In this document: positions 17,217-25,900 of the stretch, piece after piece
How positions within the stretch are numbered: the first letter of the stretch is position 1
Layout of the letters: every line of letters starts with the position of its first letter
Assembly: GCF_042652185.1 (NCBI RefSeq)
Contig: NZ_JBHSIX010000002.1
Length of the DNA stretch: 64,000 bases
DNA from: Actinacidiphila fildesensis
GTDB lineage: Bacteria; Actinomycetota; Actinomycetes; Streptomycetales; Streptomycetaceae
Reading direction: 5' to 3' (one strand)
The notes under the pieces: generated by a model
What the model was told of the DNA's origin: nothing
What the model saw: only the letters and a program-made list of their open reading frames with translations
Databases searched by the model: none
Program-made: the position numbers and the translations under genes

Positions 17217-18173
17217 ATGCGAATCGTGGTATTGGCCGGCGGCATCGGGGGGGCCCGTTTCCTGCGCGGCCTCAAAGCAGCGGCACCGGATGCGGAGATC
17301 ACCGTCATCGGCAACACCGGTGACGACATCCACCTGTTCGGACTCAAGGTCTGTCCCGACCTCGACACCGTGATGTACACCCTCGGCGGCGGCATCCACG
17401 AGGAACAGGGCTGGGGCCGGTCCGACGAGACCTTCACCGTCAAGGCCGAACTCGCGGCGTACGGCGTGGGACCGGAGTGGTTCGGGCTCGGCGACCGCGA
17501 CTTCGCGACCCACATCGTGCGGACCCAGATGATCGGAGCGGGATACCCGCTCAGCGCCGTCACCGAGGCGCTGTGCGAGCGCTGGCAGCCGGGCGTCCGG
17601 CTCATCCCGATGTCGGACGACCGCGTCGAGACCCATGTCCTCGTGGATGTCGACGGCGAGCGCAAGGCCGTGCACTTCCAGGAGTACTGGGTGCGGCTGC
17701 ACGCCTCCGTCGAGGCGCACGCCGTGGTGCCGGTCGGCGCGGAACAGGCGAAGCCGGCCCCCGGTGTCCTGGAGGCCATCGCGGAAGCGGACGTGATCGT
17801 CTTCCCACCGTCCAACCCCGTCGTCAGCGTCGGCACCATCCTGGCCGTGCCGGGCATCCGCGAGGCCATCGCCGAGGCGGGCGTCCCGGTCGTCGGGCTG
17901 TCGCCCATCGTCGGTGACGCCCCGGTGCGCGGTATGGCGGACAAGGTCCTGGAGGCCGTCGGGGTCGAGACGACCGCCGCCGCGGTCGCCGCCCACTACG
18001 GGTCCGGGCTGCTCGACGGCTGGCTCGTCGACACCGTGGACGCGGCGGCGGTCGAGGGGATCGAGTCGGCGGGCATCCGCTGCCGGGCCGTGCCGCTGAT
18101 GATGACCGACCTCGAGGCCACCACCGCCATGGCGCGCGAAGCGCTGGCGCTGGCGGAGGAGGTCCGCACGTGA
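17217..18173 (+). CDS. fbiA: F420 biosynthesis phosphotransferase FbiA/CofD
   Basis: Transfers the phosphoenolpyruvyl (or lactyl) phosphate moiety from its GDP-activated precursor to Fo, making (dehydro-)coenzyme F420-0. The 318-residue product starts MRIVVLAGGIGGARFLRGL, the CofD nucleotide-binding glycine motif. It contains VIGNTGDDIHLFGLKVCPDLDTVMYTLGG, PMSDDRVETHV, the HFQEYWV segment and the terminal FPPSNPVVSVGTIL region, all diagnostic. CAGACT ends seven bases before the ATG and there is no ribosome site, so a leaderless mRNA is likely. The stop overlaps the fbiB start by four bases, implying coupled translation. fbiC and fbiD are not in the window. Confidence 0.95.
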   Translation: MRIVVLAGGIGGARFLRGLKAAAPDAEITVIGNTGDDIHLFGLKVCPDLDTVMYTLGGGIHEEQGWGRSDETFTVKAELAAYGVGPEWFGLGDRDFATHIVRTQMIGAGYPLSAVTEALCERWQPGVRLIPMSDDRVETHVLVDVDGERKAVHFQEYWVRLHASVEAHAVVPVGAEQAKPAPGVLEAIAEADVIVFPPSNPVVSVGTILAVPGIREAIAEAGVPVVGLSPIVGDAPVRGMADKVLEAVGVETTAAAVAAHYGSGLLDGWLVDTVDAAAVEGIESAGIRCRAVPLMMTDLEATTAMAREALALAEEVRT

Positions 18174-19471
18174 CGGCTCAGTCCTTCCAGGTGCTGGCCG
18201 TCTCCGGGATTCCCGAGGTGCAGCCCGGCGACGACCTCGCCAAGCTGATAGCCGCCGCGGATCCGGCGCTCGCCGACGGCGACGTACTGCTGGTGACGTC
18301 GAAGATCGTCAGCAAGGCCGAGGGCCGGATCATCCGCGCCGACGACCGCGAGGCCGCGATCGACGCCGAGATGGTGCGGCTGGTCGCGCGGCGCGGGCCC
18401 ACCCGGATCGTCGAGACCCGGCACGGCTTCGTCATGGCCGCGGCCGGCGTCGACGCCTCCAACACCGCGCCCGGGACCGTACTGCTGCTCCCCGAGGACC
18501 CGGACGCGTCCGCCCGCGGGATCCGGGAGGGGCTGCGCGCGGCGCTCGGCGTCGAGGTCGCGGTCGTGGTCACCGACACCTTCGGACGGCCGTGGCGCGA
18601 GGGGCTCACCGACGTCGCCATCGGCGCCGCCGGGCTGCGCGTCCTGGAGGACCTGCGCGGCGGCACCGACTCGCACGGCAACGCGCTGAGCATGACGGTG
18701 ACCGCCACCGGGGACGAACTCGCCGCCGCCGGGGACCTCGTCAAGGGCAAGGCGGCCGGACTGCCGGTCGCTGTCGTCCGCGGCCTCGGCCACCTGGTGA
18801 CGGCGGACGACGGCCCGGGCGCCCGCGCCCTCGTACGGGACGCCGGCGCGGACATGTTCCGGCTCGGCACGTCGGAGGCCATCCGCGAGGCCGTCGCGGC
18901 CCGCCGCACGGTCCGGGACTTCACCGCGGAGCCGGTGGACGGCTCCGCGGTCCGCCGCGCCGTCGCCCTGGCCGTCACCGCACCCGCCCCGCACCACACG
19001 ACGCCCTGGCGGTTCGTCCTCCTGGAGTCCGAGGAGTCCAGGACACGACTGCTCGACGCCATGCGGGACGCCTGGGAGGCGGACCTCCGGGCCGACGGCT
19101 TCCCCGAGGAGAACATCACCCGCCGGCTGCGACGCGGTGACGTACTGCGGCGCGCGCCCTATCTGATCGTGCCGTGCCTCGTCGCCGACGGCGCCCACGC
19201 GTACCCGGACGCGCGGCGGGCGGGCGCGGAACGCGAGATGTTCGTCGTCGCGGTCGGCGCCGCCGTCCAGAACCTGCTGGTCGCCCTGGCGGGCGAGCAG
19301 CTCGGCTCCGCGTGGGTCTCCTCGACGATGTTCTGCCGCGATGTCGTCCGGGACGTCCTCGGACTGCCGGCCGACTGGGACCCGATGGGCGCGGTAGCCG
19401 TCGGCCACGCGTCGGCTGCGCCGAAGGCGCGGCCGGAGCGGACCGCGGAGGCGTTCATCTCGGTCCGCTGA
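18170..19471 (+). CDS. fbiB: F420 gamma-glutamyl ligase/FMN reductase FbiB
   Basis: Bifunctional enzyme of 433 residues that starts with a GTG overlapping the fbiA stop by four bases. The N-terminal half (1-240) is the CofE-type ligase that adds gamma-linked glutamates to F420-0, with VTSKIVSKAEGRI, RIVETRHGFVMAAAGVDASN and VVVTDTFGRPWREG. The C-terminal half (about 245-433) is an FMN nitroreductase-fold domain (RRTVRDFTAEPVDG, APAPHHTTPWRFVLLES, SAWVSSTMFCRDVVRDVLGLP) that reduces dehydro-F420-0 in actinobacteria. The two-domain architecture is characteristic of actinobacterial FbiB, whereas archaeal CofE has only the first domain. The gene runs toward a bulged inverted-repeat element and the convergent DNA glycosylase. 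Confidence 0.95.
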   Translation: MTAQSFQVLAVSGIPEVQPGDDLAKLIAAADPALADGDVLLVTSKIVSKAEGRIIRADDREAAIDAEMVRLVARRGPTRIVETRHGFVMAAAGVDASNTAPGTVLLLPEDPDASARGIREGLRAALGVEVAVVVTDTFGRPWREGLTDVAIGAAGLRVLEDLRGGTDSHGNALSMTVTATGDELAAAGDLVKGKAAGLPVAVVRGLGHLVTADDGPGARALVRDAGADMFRLGTSEAIREAVAARRTVRDFTAEPVDGSAVRRAVALAVTAPAPHHTTPWRFVLLESEESRTRLLDAMRDAWEADLRADGFPEENITRRLRRGDVLRRAPYLIVPCLVADGAHAYPDARRAGAEREMFVVAVGAAVQNLLVALAGEQLGSAWVSSTMFCRDVVRDVLGLPADWDPMGAVAVGHASAAPKARPERTAEAFISVR

Positions 19472-19528
19472 CCACACGGTGGCCGGACCCCAGCAAGAAG
19501 CCCACCCGCACGGGGTGGGTGGAGCGAA

Positions 19529-19637
19529 GGGGGCCGGGTCCGCAGGGGTGGGGTTTCGAAATGCTGCCGAGCTATTTGTGGGCCGCCAGGCCCTAAATAG
19601 TCGATTTCGAAGCCCCACCCCGGAGGACCCGGCCCCC
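19529..19637 (+). repeat. Bulged inverted-repeat element, copy A
   Basis: 109-bp imperfect palindrome between the convergent ends of fbiB and the DNA glycosylase gene. Outer G/C-rich arms enclose TTTCGAAATGCTGCCGAGC on the left and CGATTTCGAA on the right; inner arms contain CTATTTGTGGGCC and GGCCCTAAATAG. The left arm carries several unpaired bases not matched on the right. Copies B (44435-44544, opposite orientation) and C (45909-46016) share the nearly identical core and the same asymmetry. It may act as a bidirectional terminator, but the conserved loop and bulge suggest a mobile or processed element. Confidence 0.85.
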
Positions 19638-19660
19638 GACCCACCGACGGCGCGGCCCGC

Positions 19661-20584
19661 TCAGATCCGGCTGATGTCCTTCGGGGCATAGCGCGGCGCA
19701 CGCCGCGGTGGCACCCGGCCGCTGAGCAGGATCAGCCGCGCCGCCCTGTGCCGCTGGCCCTCGTACGGGGCCAGCAGGGCACACATCGCGGCGTCGTCGG
19801 TGCGGTGCGCTCCCGTCAGGGCGAAGCCGATGATGTTCGGCAGGTGCAGGTCGCCGACCGTCAGTGCGTCCGGGTCCCCGTTGCTGCGCTGCAGCGTCTC
19901 GGCGGCGGTCCAGGGGCCGATGCCCGGGATCACCGTCAGCCGGGCGGTGGCCGCCGCCAGGTCCATCGCGGCGGCCTCCTCCATCCGGGCGGCCACCCGG
20001 ACCGCGCGCAGGATCGTCGAGGACCGCTTGTTGTCGACCCCGGCGCGGTGCCATTCCCAGGACGGGATGAGGGACCACTGGCGCGGGGCGGGCATGACGT
20101 ACATGCCGCCGTCGGGGCCGCCGGTGGCCGGGCCGGGGGCCGGTTCGCCGTGCCGGCGCAGGAGCAGCCGCCAGGCGCGGTACGCCTCGTCGGACGTGAC
20201 CTTCTGTTCCAGGATCGCGGGGATCAGCGATTCGAGGACGAGGCCGGTCCGGGTCAGCCGCAGGCCCGGGTTCCGCCGGTGCGCCTCGTGCACGACGCGG
20301 TGGCGCGGGGTGAACGGCGTCGGGTCGTCGCCTGCGCCGAGCAGCGCGGGCAGCGCCTCCAGGAGCCAGTCCGCGCCATCGCCCCAGGCCTGCGCCTTTA
20401 CGGTGCCGTCGGCCGCGGTGATCCGCAGGGTGCCGGGGCCCTGCGGGGTGCGGGCCGCCCGCCAGACGGCGCCGTCGGGCGTCATCCGGAACGCCGGATC
20501 GCCCGGGCCGCGGCCCAGCGGGTCCAGCGTCAGGCGGAGGTCGGGCCGGCCCTCGGGGGTCCAGCTGCGGATACTCGTACGCAC
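19661..20584 (-). CDS. HhH-GPD DNA glycosylase, 3-methyladenine type
   Basis: Base-excision repair glycosylase of the AlkA/HhH-GPD superfamily, 307 residues. The GTG start at 20584 has TACGCT seven bases upstream and no ribosome site, so it is probably leaderless. After an N-terminal beta-domain, the helical core contains SLIPAILEQKVTSDEAYRAWR (about 116-136) and the helix-hairpin-helix RLTVIPGIGPWTAAETLQ followed by the catalytic-Asp loop ALTVGDLHLPN. The spacing between hairpin and aspartate fits active enzymes. It likely removes alkylated purines. The gene converges on fbiB across repeat element A and lies 42 bp downstream of the guanylyltransferase-like gene. Confidence 0.88.
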   Translation of the reverse strand: MRTSIRSWTPEGRPDLRLTLDPLGRGPGDPAFRMTPDGAVWRAARTPQGPGTLRITAADGTVKAQAWGDGADWLLEALPALLGAGDDPTPFTPRHRVVHEAHRRNPGLRLTRTGLVLESLIPAILEQKVTSDEAYRAWRLLLRRHGEPAPGPATGGPDGGMYVMPAPRQWSLIPSWEWHRAGVDNKRSSTILRAVRVAARMEEAAAMDLAAATARLTVIPGIGPWTAAETLQRSNGDPDALTVGDLHLPNIIGFALTGAHRTDDAAMCALLAPYEGQRHRAARLILLSGRVPPRRAPRYAPKDISRI

Positions 20585-20626
20585 CCGACCGAGCGTAGCC
20601 GCCCCCTCGGACAGGCCCGTCCGCCG

Positions 20627-21709
20627 CTACTGGTCGGACGAGAAGCGGAGCGAGGCCGCCGGGATCCGGGCGGAGCACCAGACGCGGACGCCGTGCAGCA
20701 GTTCGTTGTCCGCGCCGACGGTGGCGCCGTCGCCGATGACCGCGCCGTCCAGCACGGTGCGGGCACCGATGGTGGCGCCGGTGCCGATGAGGGAGTCGCG
20801 GATGACCGCGCCGTCCTCGACGACCGCGCCGTCCAGGACGAGGCTGCCGTCGATGCGGGCGTCGCAACCGATCCGGGCTCCGGCGCCGATGGAGGTGCCG
20901 CCGGTGAGCTTGGTGCCCTCACCGACGACCGCGCCCTCCAGGACGAGCCGCTCGCCCCGGCGGCCGGGGACGGCCGGCGACGGTGCGCGGCCGAGGACGA
21001 GGTCGGCGGAGCCGCGGACGAACGCCTGCGGGGTGCCGAGGTCGAGCCAGTACGTGGAGTCGACCATGCCCTGCAGATGCGCGCCGGCCGCCAGCAGGCC
21101 GGGGAACGTCTCCCGTTCGACCGAGACCGGCCGGCCGGCCGGGATGCTGTCGATCACCGAGCGGTTGAACACGTACGCGCCCGCGTTGATCTGGTCCGTG
21201 ACGATCTCCTCGGGGGTCTGCGGCTTCTCGAGGAAGGCCGTGACGCGCCCGGAGGGGTCGGTGGGGACGAGGCCGAAAGCGCGCGGGTCCGCGACCTTGG
21301 TCAGGTGCAGCGAGACGTCGGCGCCGGTGGTGCGGTGGTTCTCGACGAGGGCGCGGATGTCGAGCCCGGTGAGGATGTCGCCGTTGAAGATGAGGACCGG
21401 CTCGCCGGGGGCGGACCGGAGCCGGGACGCGACGTTGCGGATGGCACCGCCGGTGCCGAGCGGTTCGTCCTCGGTGACGTACTCCAGGTGCAGGCCGAGC
21501 GCGGAGCCGTCGCCGAAGTGCGGTTCGAAGACCTCGGCGAGGTAGGACGTGGCGAGCACGATGTGCTCGACGCCGGCCGCGCGGGCGCGGGCGAGCTGGT
21601 GGGTCAGGAACGGCACACCGGCCGCCGGGACCATGGGCTTGGGCGTGTGCACCGTCAGCGGGCGCAGTCTCGTGCCCTTGCCGCCGACCAAGAGGATCGC
21701 TTCAGTCAC
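20627..21709 (-). CDS. Mannose-1-phosphate guanylyltransferase-like nucleotidyltransferase
   Basis: Sugar-phosphate nucleotidyltransferase of 360 residues with GTG start 21709 (MTEAILLVGGKGTRLRPLT). The N-terminal Rossmann-like domain has the GGxGTRLRPLT nucleotide loop, the conserved Lys in TPKPMVPAAG, and LIFNGDILTGLD as the metal/UDP-GDP site; EKPQTP and TYWLDLGTPQAF are also present. A left-handed beta-helix (about 245-345, hexapeptides such as GAVVGEGTKLTGG and DGAVIGDGATVG) forms the C-terminus. With manA and manB nearby, GDP-mannose synthesis is the best guess, and the S. coelicolor orthologue is annotated so. A glucose-1-phosphate thymidylyl- or uridylyltransferase role is not excluded. 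Confidence 0.83.
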   Translation of the reverse strand: MTEAILLVGGKGTRLRPLTVHTPKPMVPAAGVPFLTHQLARARAAGVEHIVLATSYLAEVFEPHFGDGSALGLHLEYVTEDEPLGTGGAIRNVASRLRSAPGEPVLIFNGDILTGLDIRALVENHRTTGADVSLHLTKVADPRAFGLVPTDPSGRVTAFLEKPQTPEEIVTDQINAGAYVFNRSVIDSIPAGRPVSVERETFPGLLAAGAHLQGMVDSTYWLDLGTPQAFVRGSADLVLGRAPSPAVPGRRGERLVLEGAVVGEGTKLTGGTSIGAGARIGCDARIDGSLVLDGAVVEDGAVIRDSLIGTGATIGARTVLDGAVIGDGATVGADNELLHGVRVWCSARIPAASLRFSSDQ

Positions 21710-21838
21710 CTGGGTTCGTCTCTGCTTCCTGGTGGGCGGGCCGGTGGGCGGCAATCTTAGGCAGATGAAGGGATGAGCTGACCACTCGCACCGCCGGGCA
21801 CGCGGAACCCCGCGCTCCACGACCCCGGGGCGCACGAG

Positions 21839-21879
21839 TTCCGCGGCCCCGGGACACAGTGGTCGCCGGGGCCGCGGAA
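21839..21879 (-). terminator. Terminator after PGRP amidase
   Basis: Inverted repeat with perfect 14-bp arms (TTCCGCGGCCCCGG) and a 13-base loop, about 20 bp beyond the amidase stop codon in its direction of transcription and upstream of the guanylyltransferase-like gene. Confidence 0.75.
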
Positions 21880-21898
21880 GGGAGGGGCGGACGGGGGG

Positions 21899-23308
21899 TC
21901 AGCGGCCCTGCAGATCGGCTGCCGTCTTACGGGCGCTGCCGAGTTGGCCGTAGAGCTTGGTGCCCGGGCACTCGGTGGCGAAGCCGTCGCGGTGCCCGGA
22001 GATGACGTTGAGCTTGACGCTGGTGCCCTTCGCGTACAGGTTGGCGCCACCGGACGTGAGGTGCGTGGTGCCGGTCGGGTTGCCTCCGTGCAGACCGAGC
22101 TTCCAGGCGGCGAGCTGGGACACCGCCTTCACGGCCGCGGCGGGGGCCGAGCTGGAGGTGAACGTGCCGAGCACCGCGACGCCCGCGCTGTCGGTGTTGA
22201 AGCCCATGGTGTGAGCGCCCATGACCGGCTTGGCGACGCCGCCCGCGCGGCCCTCGTAGATGTTTCCGCACTTGTCGACGAGGAAGTTGTAGCCGATGTC
22301 CCGCCAGCCGCTGCTCTCCACGTGGTAGCGGTAGATGCTGCGGATGAGGGCGGGCGCCCCCGAGCAGGTGTAGTCGTTGCCGGTGGCGGTGTGGTGGACG
22401 AAGACCACCTTCACCGTGTTGGTGTAGACGAAGCCCGCTTCACGCAGCTTCTCGTCGGCGCCCCAGCCGGCCCGGGTGACGATCCGGGGACGTGCGCCGA
22501 CGTAGGGCGCGCCGGCCGCCGTGGCCGCGGTCTCCTCCTTGGTGAGCGCGGGGAGCTCGGTGACCGGAGCGGCGCCGGGGGCCGACTCCACACCGCGGTC
22601 GTCCAGGACCGGGGTGGTGGCGGGAGTGGTGGCCGGAGTGGTGGCCGGAGTGGTGGCCGGTGCGCTCGGATCGGTGACGGGGGCGCTCGGCGCGGTGGCC
22701 GGGGTGGCCGGGACCGCCGGAGTGGCAGGGGTGACCGGGCCGTCGTCGCCCGGGTCGACCATCTCCAGGCGCAGTCCGCCGGGCAGTGGCACCACCTTGG
22801 CGGCGGAACCGGCGCCGCGGTCACCACCGGCGGCCGGCCGCACGCGGACCTGGACACCGTCCGAGGCGCCGACCCACAGCGGGGCGGTGGCGCCGCGGCC
22901 GGTCCGGCCGTCCTGATCGGGGGCGTCGTCGTTGTGCGCCTGGACGTCCCGCCAGCCCGACCAGGTGCCGGTGCCGGCCGCCCGGGTGCGGACCTGGACG
23001 GCGGCGTCGAGATCGGCCGCCGGGTTGTCCCACGTGACGCCGAGCAGGGAGAACGGGGCGACCTGACGGGCGGACAGACCCTGCTCGGCGGGGGCGCCGG
23101 GCGCACGGTCGGTTCCATGGGTGACGGTGGGGGCGGAGAGCGGCACCAGCGGAAGGTTGCGGGTGCTGCCCGGGAGTTGGGAGGCCGTCGGGTGGGCCGG
23201 CCGCGCGGAACGCCCACTGTGTGCGGCGGCGCCCGTGGGAACGGCGAACGGAAGCGCCAGCGCGGCCGTGCACGCGACGCCGATGGTGGTGGCTAGGAAT
23301 GCACGCAT
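21899..23308 (-). CDS. Secreted PGRP-type N-acetylmuramoyl-L-alanine amidase
   Basis: Exported peptidoglycan amidase of 469 residues. A signal peptide (MRAFLATTIGVACTAALALPFAVPTGAAA) leads the protein out. Residues 30-270 form a Pro/Ala-rich region with a variable domain and tandem PATT repeats (about 214-232). The C-terminal PGRP/amidase-2 domain (about 275-460) begins RPRIVTRAGWGADEKLR. It carries the zinc ligands in VVFVHHTATG and SGHRDGFATECPG (His and Cys), plus the catalytic-type Tyr in DIGYNFLVDKCGNIYEGR, so it should be catalytically active. It probably cleaves the MurNAc-L-Ala bond in wall remodelling. No partner gene shares its strand closely; a terminator follows. Confidence 0.92.
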   Translation of the reverse strand: MRAFLATTIGVACTAALALPFAVPTGAAAHSGRSARPAHPTASQLPGSTRNLPLVPLSAPTVTHGTDRAPGAPAEQGLSARQVAPFSLLGVTWDNPAADLDAAVQVRTRAAGTGTWSGWRDVQAHNDDAPDQDGRTGRGATAPLWVGASDGVQVRVRPAAGGDRGAGSAAKVVPLPGGLRLEMVDPGDDGPVTPATPAVPATPATAPSAPVTDPSAPATTPATTPATTPATTPVLDDRGVESAPGAAPVTELPALTKEETAATAAGAPYVGARPRIVTRAGWGADEKLREAGFVYTNTVKVVFVHHTATGNDYTCSGAPALIRSIYRYHVESSGWRDIGYNFLVDKCGNIYEGRAGGVAKPVMGAHTMGFNTDSAGVAVLGTFTSSSAPAAAVKAVSQLAAWKLGLHGGNPTGTTHLTSGGANLYAKGTSVKLNVISGHRDGFATECPGTKLYGQLGSARKTAADLQGR

Positions 23309-23352
23309 AGGACAGATCGTTACATAAGCCTCATATATGTCCAGTCGAGATC

Positions 23353-23365
23353 TGACGGACAGTCC
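23353..23365. promoter_or_regulatory. TGAC-N5-GTC-type palindrome, degenerate copy
   Basis: TGACGGACAGTCC in the divergent spacer between the amidase and the TIGR03089 gene. It matches 12 of 13 bases of the TGACGGGCAGTCA site found upstream of the WxL gene (58748-58760). It lies 44 bp upstream of the amidase start. A shared regulator is possible; a chance match is also possible. Confidence 0.35.
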
Positions 23366-23436
23366 GCCGGAACGACCCTCCGCCCTCGCCCGTCCGGGCG
23401 AGGGCCGCCGGCCCGGCGGCGGGTAGCCTGAGCCGG

Positions 23437-24192
23437 GTGACCGCTACCGCCAACACCCCCGCCGGCCTGCTGGATTACGCCCTCCGGACGGAGCCCGCCC
23501 GCCCGCTGGTGACCTTCTACGACGACGCCACCGGCGAACGCGTCGAACTCTCCGTGGCCACGTTCGGCAATTGGGTGGCGAAGACCGCCAACCTGATCCA
23601 GGACGACCTCGGCGCGCAGCCCGGTGACCGGCTCGCGCTGCTGCTGCCCGCGCACTGGCAGACCGCGGTCTGGCTGCTCGCCTGTTTCTCCACCGGAGTG
23701 GTCGTCGTCCCCGGCGGCGATCCGGCCGCCGCCGACCTGGTGGTCAGCGGACCTGAGACGCTCGATGCCGCCCTGGCCTGCGACGGCGAGCGGGTCGCGC
23801 TCGCGCTGCGCCCGCTCGGCGGCCGCTTCCTGCAGCCGCCGGCCGGCTTCGCCGACTACGCGGTCGAGGTGCCCAGCCAGGGCGACCGCTTCGCGCCCTA
23901 CGCCCCGGTCGGCCCGGACGCACCCGCGCTCCAGCTCCCGGACGGCTCGGTACTGACAGCCGCCGAGGTGGTCGGACGGGCCCGCGAGAGCGCCGCCGGG
24001 CTGGGCCTCGGCCAGGGCTCCCGGCTGCTCTCCGGCCGGTCCTTCGACGACTGGGACGGGCTGGCCGCCGGCCTGCTGGCACCGCTGGCCGCGGACGGCT
24101 CGGTCGTCCTGTGCCGGCACCTCGACCGGCTGCCCGCCGACCAGCTGGCACAACGGGAGAAGAGCGAGCGCGTCACCCACACGGCCCAATAG
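23437..24192 (+). CDS. TIGR03089 family protein
   Basis: 251-residue actinobacterial protein of unknown function (TIGR03089). The GTG start at 23437 follows TAGCCT by seven bases with no ribosome site, the pattern of a leaderless transcript. The sequence resembles the N-terminal part of acyl-adenylate-forming enzymes (TPAGLLDYALRTEPARPLVTFYDDATGERVELSVATFGNWVAK split as in ANL proteins; GDRLALLLPAHWQTAVWLLACFSTGVVVVPG), but it stops far short of the adenylation core and lacks the AMP-binding P-loop. It is therefore probably not a ligase. It precedes the LCP gene cluster by 178 bp and diverges from the amidase. Confidence 0.85.
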   Translation: MTATANTPAGLLDYALRTEPARPLVTFYDDATGERVELSVATFGNWVAKTANLIQDDLGAQPGDRLALLLPAHWQTAVWLLACFSTGVVVVPGGDPAAADLVVSGPETLDAALACDGERVALALRPLGGRFLQPPAGFADYAVEVPSQGDRFAPYAPVGPDAPALQLPDGSVLTAAEVVGRARESAAGLGLGQGSRLLSGRSFDDWDGLAAGLLAPLAADGSVVLCRHLDRLPADQLAQREKSERVTHTAQ

Positions 24193-24370
24193 CGACCCCC
24201 TCCCCCGGGCCCGCCGCGCCGTCCTGGGGGATGCTGGGTTGATCACCGACCAAGGGAAGAGCGAAGTCACGCAACCATGAACGGGAATCGGCTGTCTGAA
24301 CGGGTGCCGGTCGGGCCTTTCCGCCCGAGGGGTCCGGCACCGAGTGACTCACCGAGGGATGGGCGCAGAC

Positions 24371-25681
24371 GTGACCACGCAAGGAGGCACGCCCGCCCCG
24401 CCGCCGGAACCGGAGGACGTGTCGCCTGCCGGGGACGGCGCCGAGGGCGCTGACACCCCGCCCGCCGCACCCGCGGCGCGCAAGGGGCGTCGCTGGCTGC
24501 GTGTGCTCGGCCTCTCCACCGTCCTCCTGCTGCTCGCGGGCACCGGGACCGCCTGGTACCTGTACCAGCAGCTCGACGGCAACATCAAGACCGACTTCAG
24601 GACCGCCAACGAGCTGGAGCGCATCCAGGCGGAACGGCCCACCCCCGGTCCGACCTCGGCCGAGAACATCCTGCTCATCGGGTCGGACAACCGCGGCAAC
24701 GGCAACACCGAGTACGGCAAGGACAGCGGCACCCAGCGCTCGGACACCACGATCCTGCTGCACCTGTCCGCCGACCGCAGCAGCGCCACCGCGGTCAGCA
24801 TCCCGCGCGATCTGATGGCCCATGTGCCCAGTTGCACACAGGCGAACGGAACCATGACCCAGGAGAAGTACGTCCAGTTCAACTGGGCGTTCCAATTCGG
24901 TGGGGCGGCCTGCACGATCCGTACCGTCGAGCGGATGACGGGTATCCGCATCGACCACCACCTGATCGTGGACTTCAGCGGCTTCAAGAAGATGGTCGAC
25001 GCGGTGGACGGAGTGGAGGTGTGCGTGCCGAAGGCGATCCGCGACCCGGAGGCGCATTTGAACCTCCCGGCCGGGAAGCAGACGCTCTACGGCGAGCAGG
25101 CGCTGGGCTATGTGCGCGCCAGGTACAGCATCGGCGACGGCAGCGACACCCAGCGGATGAACCGCCAGCAGGACTTCCTGGCCTCGCTGGTGAACAAGAT
25201 CCGCAGCGACGGTGTGCTGCTCAACCCGACCAAGCTGTACCCGCTGCTCTCGGCGGCGACGTCGTCGCTGACCGCGGACCCGGGCCTGGATTCGCTGGGC
25301 GAGCTGTACGACCTCGTCCGCAGCCTGGAGAACACCCCGACCAGTGCGGTGCGCTTCCTGACGGCGCCGCGCCAGCCGTACATCAACAACAACGACCGGG
25401 ACGAACTCATCCAGCCCGAGGCGGATCAGCTCTTCGCCACGCTCCGCGCGGACAAGCCGGTCGGGGTCTCGGGGACGACGGACGGGACGCCGAAGCCGAC
25501 GGCGCCGGCGACCACCGCACCCGCGACCGCCGGACCCACGGCGGTCGCCGAACCCACGGCCACCGGCAGCGGGGAGGACGGCAAGTCGCGGGGTACGAAA
25601 CCGACTCCGGTGCCGAGTGGGGGCGAACCGACGTTTCCGGGCACGACGGCCGACCAAGACATCTGTGGTAAAGCGCAATAA
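24371..25681 (+). CDS. LCP family cell-wall glycopolymer ligase 1
   Basis: LytR-CpsA-Psr phosphotransferase, which attaches lipid-linked glycopolymers to peptidoglycan outside the membrane. The start is uncertain: GTG 24371 (spaced from GAGGGATGG) is preferred over ATG 24359 and GTG 24344. The 436-residue protein has a cytoplasmic Pro-rich N-terminus, one TM segment (about 42-64) and an LCP domain with ENILLIGSDNR, SDTTILLHLSADRSSATAVSIPRD, GIRIDHHLIVDFSGFKKMVDAVDG and YVRARYSIGDGSDTQRMNRQQ. The conserved Asp and Arg residues are present. It ends in a Thr/Pro/Ala linker without a LytR_C domain. First of seven LCP genes in the window. Confidence 0.9.
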   Translation: MTTQGGTPAPPPEPEDVSPAGDGAEGADTPPAAPAARKGRRWLRVLGLSTVLLLLAGTGTAWYLYQQLDGNIKTDFRTANELERIQAERPTPGPTSAENILLIGSDNRGNGNTEYGKDSGTQRSDTTILLHLSADRSSATAVSIPRDLMAHVPSCTQANGTMTQEKYVQFNWAFQFGGAACTIRTVERMTGIRIDHHLIVDFSGFKKMVDAVDGVEVCVPKAIRDPEAHLNLPAGKQTLYGEQALGYVRARYSIGDGSDTQRMNRQQDFLASLVNKIRSDGVLLNPTKLYPLLSAATSSLTADPGLDSLGELYDLVRSLENTPTSAVRFLTAPRQPYINNNDRDELIQPEADQLFATLRADKPVGVSGTTDGTPKPTAPATTAPATAGPTAVAEPTATGSGEDGKSRGTKPTPVPSGGEPTFPGTTADQDICGKAQ

Positions 25682-25743
25682 AAGGTATGACCAACAGGCC
25701 GGTTGGATTGGATGGTTTGTCCAGTTGTAGGGGAGTGGAATTT

Positions 25744-25757
25744 GTCACGCACGTGAC
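25744..25757. promoter_or_regulatory. GTCACG-CA-CGTGAC operator-like repeat
   Basis: Inverted repeat with 6-bp arms and a 2-base centre in the AT-richer spacer between LCP genes 1 and 2, about 20 bases before a TAGTGT -10-like hexamer (about 25777). This suggests LCP gene 2 has its own regulated promoter. Confidence 0.4.
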
Positions 25758-25900
25758 TAGACGCTGAAGTGTGGGGCTAGTGTGAGCGATCCGGCCGGAC
25801 CCGGAGGATGGTCAACCGGCCCGCATTCACACGGAAGACCAGAAGATCGAGCGCCCAGGGGGCAGGCGCCGCGTGGCACCGACGGAGGACCCGAGCAACC

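Noticed and set aside
23437..24192. Truncated acyl-CoA synthetase pseudogene
   Set aside because: The length and sequence fit TIGR03089 as an intact family of its own; there are no frameshifts, and it has a proper start and stop.
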